A stretch of 64,000 bases of DNA. Origin: Neonectria sp. B-13. Taxonomy: Eukaryota; Ascomycota; Sordariomycetes; Hypocreales; Nectriaceae. Both the position numbers and the translations under genes were made by a program. The stretch's first letter is position 1. Each line of letters starts with the position of its first letter. The stretch covers positions 806,001 through 870,000 of the forward strand of contig NOKP01000007.1 of the NCBI GenBank assembly GCA_002682825.1, in the 5' to 3' direction. The notes under the pieces were generated by a model. That model was not told where the DNA came from and did no database searches. It was given only the letters and a program-made list of their open reading frames with translations. Positions 1 to 9,485 of the stretch are shown here, piece after piece.

Positions 1-799
1 GACCGGTGACCTCATACTCCGTAGTCCGCACGCCGTATTCGCCGAGGGGCTGTCTGCCGTCTGCAGCCGGGAGAAGAGCGGCTAGCGCGCCCCACCCGGC
101 CGACCCCGCGCCCTCTCCATCTCTCCATGAACAGAACGAAGGTTGGAGTGAATCACGGAACTGGCACTGACACTGGCACTGGGCGGGAGAGAGCTAATTG
201 GAGAAAGTCGTGTACTGCATAGTCTACGGAGGTGGGGGAAACAAATGAGGCAGGGCGTAGGGCGCGCCCAGTTGCCATTACGCACTCTGGCAACTGGGTC
301 TCCTTGCGGCGCGACGAAGTCAAGCCCCCAATGGCGACGGGTTCGTGCCCCACTCTCGATTTTCTCCTGTGAAGTGCCGGGAATGCAAGGCAAGGGGAGT
401 GAGAGAAAAAAAAATCATGAAAGCGGGCGGGTAGTCACCGGTGGCGGGCTGTGGGCTGCGGGTTTCGGGGCTTCTTCTGCGTCCATCGGCTGGCACTGGG
501 TAGGCTCGGGCTGAGAGGGCGAAATCCATTCCTGTGACTCAAAGTCGTCCCGCGAAGTGTGACTCTTGGAATCTTTTGTATCGTCGTCGGCTGGGAAATC
601 GCTGTCAGAAGACACTCTTCTTTTCTATCATATATCAAGAGCAGAACACGGCTCCTTGTTGGCCCTTTCTCGTATACTTCCCCGATCTTCCAATTCGCTT
701 CCTCTTTTACTTCTTCCCCTCCTAAACAAACATCACCCCTCCCTCCTTCTCTCAAACCACCCCAGACGCCATCGTGTGTCTGCCCCGCATTCTCTCAAG
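1..799. other. Intergenic, LEU4 promoter region
   Basis: No protein-like reading frame is visible here. The right half (about 600-799) is pyrimidine-rich, as is usual just upstream of genes in filamentous fungi. It contains the amino-acid-control sites listed separately. The left end shows nothing recognisable. Confidence 0.6.
438..566 (+). promoter_or_regulatory. Leu3-like and Gcn4/CPC1-like sites upstream of LEU4
   Basis: At 438-447 the sequence reads CCG-GTGG-CGG, which fits the CCG-N4-CGG core bound by the Zn2Cys6 regulator Leu3. At 535-541 there is a perfect TGACTCA, the palindromic Gcn4/CPC1 (general amino acid control) site, and at 560-566 a one-mismatch copy, TGACTCT. They lie 235-360 bp before the start codon of the leucine-pathway gene, where such sites are expected. 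Seen: the motifs. Known: Leu3 and Gcn4 control leucine genes in yeast, and CPC1 is the Neurospora counterpart of Gcn4. Inferred: that they are used here. Confidence 0.5.
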
Positions 800-2956
800 A
801 TGGTGATGTGAGTAAATGAATGCTCTGCCCGTGCCCTCAAGATGCCCTCCCTCAATCTGCCCTTGGGACTGCGGTCTGTGGAAGCTGGGCGTGGTCGGAG
901 GGCTCCTCCCCTCCACTTCTGTCGTGGAATGCCAATTCTTGACTAACACAACGTCATTGTGCCAGGCTCAAAGATCCGTCGACCAAATACAAGCAGTACC
1001 CGACTTTGAACCTCCCGGATCGACAATGGCCCTCAAAGACCGTCGACAAGGCCCCGCGATGGCTGTCGACCGATCTCCGCGATGGAAACCAGAGTCTGGT
1101 TGATCCCATGGCATGTCGCCCGCCGCTGTCTTTGCTTGTCGACGTACTCTAACATTTGCGATTTCCCAGAACGGCGAGGAGAAATGGCGATACTTCAAGA
1201 TGCTCACCGAGCTTGGGTACAAGGAGATCGAGGTCTCCTTCCCCTCCGCCTCCCAGACCGACTTCGACTTCACCCGCCGCCTGATCGAGACCCCCGGCGT
1301 TGTCCCCGACGATGTTTGGCTGCAGGTCCTCTCGCCCTGCCGCGAGGACCTCATCAAGCGCACCGTCGAGTCCATGAAGGGCGCCAAGAAGGCCATCATC
1401 CACATCTACCTCGCCACCAGCGATTGCTTCCGACAAGTAGTCTTCAACTTCACCAAGGAGCAGACCCTCGAGTTGGCGGCCCGCTGCGCCAAGCTGGTCC
1501 GCTCCCTGACCAAGGATGACCCCGAGCAGCAGCGCACCGAATGGGCCTTCGAGTTCAGCCCCGAGACCTTCTCCGACTCGGATCCCGACTTCGTCATCAA
1601 GGTCTGCGAGGCCGTCAAGGCAGCCTGGGAGCCATCCGTCGAGAACCCCATCATCTTCAACCTGCCCGCCACCGTCGAGATGTCCACCCCCAACGTCTAC
1701 GCCGACCAGATCGAGTACTTCTGCCGCAACATCACCGAGCGCGAGAAGATTGCCGTCTCCCTGCACCCCCACAATGACCGAGGTTGCGCTGTCGCCGCCG
1801 CCGAGCTGGCTCAGATGGCCGGCGCCGACCGAGTCGAGGGCTGTCTCTTCGGAAACGGCGAGCGTACTGGCAACGTCGACCTGGTAACACTGGGTCTCAA
1901 CTTGTACACCCAGGGCATTCACCCCAACATTGACTTCTCCGACTTGGAGCGCATCATCGACACCGTCGAGGTGTGCAATAAGATCCCCATCCACCCCCGT
2001 GCCCCCTACGGTGGCTCCCTGGTCGTTTGCGCCTTCAGCGGCTCCCACCAGGACGCCATCAAGAAGGGCTTCCAGCAACGGGAGTCGAGTGGGGCCAAGT
2101 ACGAGGAGAAGTGGCAGGTCCCGTATCTCCCCTTGGACCCGGCAGATATTGGTCGTACTTACGAGGCCGTTATCCGCGTAAACTCCCAGAGTGGCAAGGG
2201 CGGTGCCGCCTGGATCATTCTCCGCAAGCTTTCTCTGGATCTGCCCCGAGGCCTCCAGGTTGCCTTCTCGAGCGTTGTTCAGAACAAGGCCGACGAGCTT
2301 GGCCGAGAGCTCTTGTCAAATGAGATCACGGACCTGTTCGAGCAGACTTACTTCGTTCAGGAGAACCCCCGCTTCACTCTCGTTGACTACAGCATCACCC
2401 CTGACCGTGCGAGGTCGCCCGCTCCCCCGGCTCCGGGCAAGACTCAAGACACCAAGAACCTCAAACGGGTTTTTGACGGGGTCCTGTCGATTGACGGCAA
2501 GGAGTATAAGCTTCATGGTCGCGGCAACGGTCCCATCTCCAGTCTGGCCAATGCCCTCCGAAATGTGGGCGTGAATCTAGATGTGCGAGATTATAAGGAG
2601 CATGCCATCGGCGAGGGCCGAGACGTCAAGGCCGCGACATACATCGAATGCACGGCCAACGAAGGGAAGCAGCGAGTCTGGGGCGTGGGCATCCACGAGG
2701 ATGTGGTCCAGAGCTCTCTGGTTGCTCTCCTGAGTGCTGCTACCAACGTGCGTGTTCCCTATTCTCCTTTCGTTTCTTGACCTGTTATGCTGATATGGAA
2801 TCACAGTTTGCCACCAGCCGTCCCGGCAGCCCTTTCTCTCCCAAGGCGCCGGAAGTCGTGGACCAGCACCAAGACCTGAACGGAACCAACGGAACCAATG
2901 GAACCGGGCCTTCCACCGTAGTGAGCATCTTGGAGGAGAAGGCGATCGGCATGTGA
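800..2956 (+). CDS. LEU4: 2-isopropylmalate synthase (LEU4/leuA), 4 exons
   Basis: Catalyses condensation of acetyl-CoA with 2-oxoisovalerate, the first committed step of leucine synthesis. Exons 800-807, 966-1110, 1170-2747 and 2807-2956 give 626 aa, the usual length for fungal enzymes. The second exon ends in [11 protein letters not shown], the active-site signature of the family. Further on are [14 protein letters not shown], the metal-binding HPHNDRG and [12 protein letters not shown], followed by the C-terminal leucine-sensing LeuA domain (roughly residues 470-590). The first coding exon is only 8 nt; the start is chosen because joining it to exon 2 gives [11 protein letters not shown], matching the internal start region of yeast Leu4. 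No long mitochondrial presequence is seen. The second intron (1111-1169) begins with GC, not GT. Residues near the C-terminus hold a triple NGT repeat. Leu3-like and CPC1-like sites lie upstream. Confidence 0.95.
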
Positions 2957-5268
2957 AAGGCCAGTGTACTACAAGTAACAGTGGGTGGGGCCATCTGTAG
3001 ATAGATGGATGGATAGGGAACAAAAGGTGTCCAAGGGCCGAGACACACCAAAAAGCCACTCCTTTCATGACGAACATGCGGGGATCGCAGAAGATGGACG
3101 GACATCTGGTCATAGTTGTCGAGTCACTTGTTGGCTATGGTTTCGAGGGATTGTGCATTGCAAGGGGAACGGGAAAAACCACGTAGTTTCACATCTGATT
3201 CAGTGTATAAACTGGCACATTTATGTTTGGCATGTTGTTTGAAGCGAGGGCTTGCAGAGGATCCCTAAGGTGGACATTAAAAACCTCAAGTCCGTATTAA
3301 AGAATGGATGAAGCCCAAAGAACAAGACGGAATATCATGGACCCAATTTGAACAAGCCGTAACGGGTGAGAAGAGCCTTAGGACGCTACCTCTCACTCAC
3401 GAAAATTGGCACCTCCACTTGCACCTTGCAGACCAACAGGCATCGTCTTGATCGCGGGCTTCTTTTAATGAGGTCTACCAGCGCGTGGCCCAGCCTGGAA
3501 AGGTCGGCGGGCAATGATGTGGTGGTTGCCAGGGAAGGGTGGGGGCGCGGGGATGATTGCCCTGGGAGACTGTTTACTTTTGGAGGAGTCAAATACAAAA
3601 CAACAAGAAGGGGTTTAGTTGGGAGCAAAGGCGGTGGAAGGCCGGGCGGTTGTGAGTCAAAGAGGGGCATGCAGTCGACGAAATCAGAGGCGAGGGTTTA
3701 AGTAGAGTGAGTTGTTGTTTCGCGAGAAGAGGATATCCCTAAAGTTAAAGCAATGGTAGAGCAAGCTGGAACAAGGTTATCCGTCGCAAGCACGCTCCAG
3801 ATAGAGCATCGGAGGGGGAAACCCTGTTATCGCAGTCCTCTTCCATGTTTCTAGATTCTGTGCCTGTGAAGAACGTGCGCCCGTCGACGGGAAGCCAGGG
3901 GACGCGGACGCTGGAATGGAATGGGATGGACGACGATGGCCACGGAGGGGTTCGGTGACATTCGCACTGTGTACGCATGCACCGGGAAATGCGGTGGGTG
4001 GCCAAATTCACGGCCCCCGGTGGCCACGGTTTATGCACGGCACTGTACGCGCACGATGTGAAGGCGCCTGGGGGTTTTGCCTTTGTTTGCAAGGGGGAGG
4101 CACAGACGGAGAGGGGCAAGCCATCTCTCTATGGCGTTAAGCGACGTTCAGCCGGGCGATTTCTCGGGCCTGTGATTCGGCAAAGGCAGAAGTGTGGAGA
4201 TATGGAAGGGGAAAAACCGTCGTCCCGTGTGAGGAGGCTTGCCTAGCGGACTCGGCAGACGCAAAACGAATGTGATGCTGCCTGTAATGCAGTGTGCTGC
4301 ACCGCCCTGCAACTTGATGAGCAGCGCTGCATAGCACACCTGAATTGTGACTGGTGTGTGGGGAGCCGCCCCAGCGTTGCGTCGTTGTGCGTTTCCCCTC
4401 GCTGCCTGGGGTGAGAATGGCGGTCGACTCGACGTTGTTTTCCCTCCCGAGACCCCGGCGCCATCTGCCCTGAAGAATGGTGTTGAAATGGCTGTCTTTG
4501 TCTCAGATGCGGGCTCCTTTCATTAAGCACAGCGAGTCACGCGCTTTAGGAACTTGCACGATGAATATGTAGAAACCTAACCGGGCAGAGAGTCATGCAT
4601 CGTCAGAGGGCTTCAGTGTGCCTGCCAGGCGTGGGCTCCGTGCGGCACAGTGCCAAATTGGCTGAGGCGCTGCCAGCCAGCTCGCAGCGGATAGTGAACG
4701 CGGACAGTGGGTAGCGGTAGCGGTAGCGGTCGGGTCGCAGTAGCGGGCAGCGAACCTCTAGGCGGTCGGCGGTGTTGTTTGCAGGCTGACAACCCAACCA
4801 GTGCGCTCTCCCCTCAGAGACCAAAAGCTCCTTCTCCCACAACAACCATCAACTTCCTCTCATCCATCTTCTCTTCCAACAACCCGCCCTCTTCTCGTGC
4901 CAGTGTGCAACCGACCCTTCCTTGCCTCTTCTCTGCACCACTCACCCTTAACGATCGGGCCTCGAAACTTGACTCTTCAAGACGTCACGGACTCCGGCAG
5001 CTCAGAATCACACACCCCCCTCCGCTTCCTCTCTCGTTTTTGGCCCTCTTTATACCAACCCACCTGCTGCCGCCCCCCCCCTCCCTAACTTCCCACGGTC
5101 CCTTCCCTCAACTGTGCACCTCCCCGTCGTTGGAAAAAAAATCCCCCCCGCGTCTCCGCCAAACCAGTTTTACTTGTCGACACGTGCGCCTTTCCAACGA
5201 CCTTCATCGTCGCCCTCGACCTGCTTTTTGCTACATCCGCATGACGACTCCCCTCTAATACTACCACC
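2957..5268. other. Intergenic between LEU4 and KAP95
   Basis: About 2.3 kb without a convincing gene. Short open stretches exist on both strands but have no recognisable motif and are rich in Arg, Gly and Pro, as chance frames in GC-rich DNA are. From about 4780 to 5268 the plus strand is strongly C/T-rich, including a run of nine C, and is probably the promoter and leader of the importin gene. A short GTAGCG repeat lies at 4711-4730. Confidence 0.6.
4711..4730. repeat. GTAGCG hexanucleotide microsatellite
   Basis: Three and a third direct copies of GTAGCG in the intergenic region upstream of the importin gene. Non-coding; simple-sequence repeat. Confidence 0.8.
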
Positions 5269-8200
5269 ATGTCGAGCTCCGAGATAAACCAGGTGCTTGC
5301 GAATTCGCTGTCGCCCGGTGAGTTTTCCGCCAAACGCCTCCCCAAAACTCTTCCCCCCTCCTCCCTCGCTCCCGCCCATTGGCGATGCTGACCCCCTCGT
5401 TCAACCTGTCTCCCCTCCTCCGGGGATCGAGAGACGCCTCATGCTGACTTTTCCCGTCTAGACGCGAACCTGCGAAACGCTGCCGAGCAGCAACTCAACC
5501 AAGCCGCCGAGAGCAACTTTGTAGGCCACCCCTAGTACCTTTCATCTTCCCCCCCTTCGCCCGCCGCCCCTGAGCCCAACGTGAACTTGGCTAACCATCA
5601 CCTCGCCTAGCCTCTATACCTCGCAACCCTCGTCCAAGAACTGGCAAACGATTCTGCCGATGGTTCCATCCGAGCCGCCGCCGGTATTGCCCTCAAGAAC
5701 GCCTTCACAGCCCGAGACGCCGCTCGCCAGCAAGAGCTTCAGTCAAAATGGTTGCAACAAACAGACGACGAGACCAAGACTCAGGTCAAGCAGCTCACCC
5801 TGCAGACCTTGAGCTCCACCAACACCCAGGCCGGCACTGCTGCTGCCCAGGTCATCTCTTCCATCGCCATAATCGAGTTGCCCCGTAACCAGTGGTCCGA
5901 TTTGCTACCCTTCCTTGTCAAGAACGTCAGCGAGGGTGCCGACCACCAGAAGCAGTCATCCTTGACCGCCATCGGTTACATCTGCGAGAGCTCAGACTCG
6001 GAGCTGCGCCAAGCTCTTGTTGCACACTCGAATGCTATCCTGACTGCCGTTGTCCAGGGTGCCCGAAAGGAGGAGACCAACCTCGAGGTTCGCCTCGCCG
6101 CCATCACCGCCCTTGGTGACTCGCTCGAGTTTGTCGGCAACAACTTCAAGCATGAGGGCGAGCGCAACTACATCATGCAGGTCGTCTGCGAGGCCACCCA
6201 GGCCGATGATTCCAGGATACAGCAGGGTGCCTTCGGCTGCCTCAACCGAATTATGGCACTCTACTACGAGAACATGCGATTCTATATGGAGAAGGCCCTG
6301 TTCGGTCTTACTATCCTTGGCATGAAGTCTTCAGATGAGGATGTTGCTAAGCTGGCTGTTGAATTCTGGAGCTCCGTCTGCGAGGAGGAGATCTCCATTG
6401 AAGACGACAACGCTCAGGTCGAGAGCTCGGACCAGATGCGCCCGTTTTACAACTTCGCACGTGTCGCTGCTAACGAGGTGGTGCCTGTGTTGTTGCTACT
6501 CCTTACCAAGCAGGACGAGGACGCTACGGATGACGAGTACAACCTCTCCCGCGCCTCCTACCAGTGCCTGCAGCTGTACGCCCAGGCAGTCAGTGCTACC
6601 ATCATCACTCCTGTTTTACAGTTCGTTGAGGGCAACCTCCGCTCTGAGGACTGGCACAACCGAGATGCCGCCGTGTCTGCCTTTGGCGCCATCATGGAGG
6701 GTCCCGACGAGAAGGTCCTGGATCCCATTGTCAAGCAAGCCCTCCCTGTTCTCATCACCATGATGGACGATCAGTCTCTTCATGTTCGAGATTCCACCGC
6801 CTATGCTCTGGGCCGCATCACTGAGGCTTGCTCTGAGGCTATCGACCCCGAGACTCACCTCCCCACCCTCATTGAATCCCTCTTCAAGGGTCTTCTCAGC
6901 AACGCCAAGATGGCTCCTTCTTGCTGCTGGGCCCTGATGAACCTGGCTGAGCGTTTCGCCGGCGAATTCGGTGCCTCCAACAACCCCATCACTCCCCACT
7001 TCAACCAAGCTGTCAGCTCTCTGCTCGATGTTACTGCCCGAACTGATGCCGACACCTCGGTTCGAACTGCCTCTTATGAGGTGCTCAACGTCTTCGTCCA
7101 GAATGCTGCTTCAGACAGCCTTCAACCCATCGCTTCGCTCTCGGACGTCATCATCAAGCGTTTGGAAGAGACTGTGCCTATGCAGAGCCAGGTTGTCAGC
7201 GTTGAGGATAAGATCACCCTCGAGGAGATGCAGAACAGCCTGTGCACTGTTCTGCAGGCCATCATCTCTCGCCTAGACAAGGAGATCATTCCCCAGGGCG
7301 ACCGAATCATGCAGATTCTTCTTCAGATTCTCAACAGCGTTGGCGGCAAGTCCAGCGTTCCCGACGCTGTCTTCGCTACCATCAGCAGCCTTTCTACGTC
7401 GATGGAGGAGGACTTTGTCAAGTACATGGATGCCTTTGCGCCATTCCTGTACAACGCCCTTGGAAACCAGGAGGAGCCTAGTCTCTGCTCCATGGCTATT
7501 GGCCTGGTCAGCGACATTACCAGGTCCCTGGGCGAGCGAAGCCAGCCTTACTGCGATAACTTCATGAACTATCTCCTGAACAACCTCAGGGTACGTCCCC
7601 CAAACCCTTGCCTCGGCATAATACCCTGTTTCGAGACTCCATCACTAACTTTCAACAGAGCACTGCCCTCGCCAACCAATTCAAGCCTGCTATCCTACAG
7701 TGCTTCGGCGACATTGCTGGTGCCATTGGTGGCCACTTTGAGACGTACCTATCCGTTGTGGCTCAGGTTCTGGAGCAGGCTTCCATCGTCACCGCTACTC
7801 CTGAAGGTCCTTACGAGATGTACGACTATGTCGTCTCCCTGCGCGAGGGTATCATGGATGCTTGGGGCGGCATCATCGGTGCTATGAAGGCTAGCTCGAA
7901 GAGTAAGTTCATTGGTCCGCAGCCCACGACTTTGTGCTAATGATTATGCAGCTCAAGCCCTCCAGCCATACGTGCCTGCCGTGTTCCAGCTCCTTGCCCT
8001 TATTGCCAACGACTTGAACCGTAGCGAGTCTCTTATGCGCGCTTCCATGGGTGTTATCGGGTAAGTTGTCGTCGTTGATCTGCGCCGAATCTTTTGCTAA
8101 TGTACTACTCAGTGACCTTGCCGATGCCTATCCCAATGGCGAGCTCATCGACGCTTTCCGCCAGGAGTGGCTCACCGCTATGATTAAGGAGACAAAGACC

Positions 8201-8302
8201 AACCGAGAGTTCCAGCCCCGAACCGTTGAAACGGCTCGTTGGGCTCGCGAGCAAGTCAAGCGCCAGTTGGGCGGCAGCCAGGCCGCCATGGCCCAGAACT
8301 GA
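5269..8302 (+). CDS. KAP95: Importin subunit beta-1 (karyopherin beta, KAP95), 6 exons
   Basis: Nuclear import receptor that binds cargo through importin alpha, docks at nuclear pores and releases cargo on binding Ran-GTP. Exons 5269-5317, 5462-5520, 5611-7590, 7659-7902, 7952-8060 and 8113-8302 give 876 aa, the same size as animal importin beta and close to yeast Kap95. The start MSSSEINQVLANSLSP follows ACC. The N-terminal importin-beta domain covers about residues 20-100 (LNQAAESNF then YLATLVQELAND), and the rest is HEAT repeats; DDQSLHVRDSTAYALGRITE and CCWALMNLAERF are typical helices. The acidic loop (KQDEDATDDEYN, about residue 330) fits the family. The introns cluster at both gene ends. 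The 3' UTR runs into the assembly gap. Confidence 0.96.
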
Positions 8303-9485
8303 GCGTGGTCGAAACTGCGTTGAAGCCCCCGCGTACCGGCGCGACATGACCAAACGAGTCATGAACAATGCTGGGAACCCGGACTGGCAGTTAACGTGTC
8401 AAGTCANNNNNNNNNNNNNNNNNNNNNNNNNNNNNNNNNNNNNNNNNNNNNNNNNNNNNNNNNNNNNNNNNNNNNNNNNNNNNNNNNNNNNNNNNNNNNN
8501 NNNNNNCCCTCCCCCAACCCCCCCCCATCACTTCACATCACATCACATCACAACACGGTCCCCTTTCTACTATTTGTCAGAGACGCAACGAAGGAATAGA
8601 GAAGTCATGTATGCCCCGCGCGGATGAACAGCGGCGGCGATTCAAAATTCATGTAGAGGCTCGGGGAGTCAAGGCGGTCGGTTCATTTTTGTCTTGGCTT
8701 TTTTGTGTCGCCTTGCGCCCCATTTGGAGTCGTTCTTGGATTCCCTTTCAAGTGATTGGGAAACCCGGAGACGGCGTGCTCGGATATTCCCCGCGTGTGA
8801 GGAATTCGGTCGCACAGACGAGAGAAGTGGAAACGAGAAGAATACCATATCCAGGAGCGTGTAGGGGATTTTATTTAGAGAATCAGAGTGGGGGAGAAGT
8901 AACAGACGAGAAACGAGAGAAAGTGGACGTTGCGCGTCGGACTAGAGTATCAAGTGAACTCGTTCAAGTCGCGATAGTCAGCGGTAGTCAGTGGCGCAAG
9001 AACCAGTTGACCACTACAAGCCTTCTTCTGTGCAGTTACATTTGTTGTGACATGATCGTGACGATGTCGGTAGAGCGTGATCACTTTACCCTTTTCCTCG
9101 GATGGTTCGTCACTTCACATTTTCCAGAACAATTCTTCTTCTACCCATGGTATCTCCCCCAAGCCGTTTTATCATCCACGTTTAGATATCGGATCTGTAC
9201 AAAAAATCAAAGAAGGGTTTCCAACTATCCGCATTGATTGCGAAACTCACAACCGTTGCCTGCCAACCCTGTTTTCCAAACTCGCCATGCGCATTGCTCT
9301 AAGCAGGACCCTGAAAAGACGACTAATAAGGGCAAGATAAAAATGAAGGAAAGTAAGACAATAAATGACACAACGCCGTCACTCGTGACAAGACGGTGAT
9401 AATAAGTTGCAGTAGCAAGGGCATAAAACATCAACGTGATTATAGATACATGAGCTTGTTTCAGGTGGTGGGGTGGGAGTAATTG
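8303..9485. other. Intergenic with 3' UTRs, includes assembly gap
   Basis: Convergent space between KAP95 (+) and the Zn2Cys6 factor (-). It holds a 100-base N run. After it comes a C-rich piece and then AT-richer sequence with no recognised gene. A 208-codon open stretch at 8611-9237 has no domain, and its composition suggests a chance frame. Confidence 0.6.
8407..8506. other. Assembly gap (100 N)
   Basis: Exactly 100 unknown bases, the customary placeholder for a gap of unknown size. It follows the importin stop codon by about 100 bp and is flanked on the right by a C-rich, low-complexity stretch that may have stopped sequencing. The true distance here is unknown. Confidence 0.98.

Noticed and set aside
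1149..2078. 309-codon minus-strand frame inside LEU4
   Set aside because: Leu/Gly/Asp-rich shadow of the true plus-strand gene, caused by codon bias.
8611..9237. 208-codon plus-strand open frame after the assembly gap
   Set aside because: No domain, no intron signals needed, composition like a chance frame, and position in the 3' flank of the importin gene.
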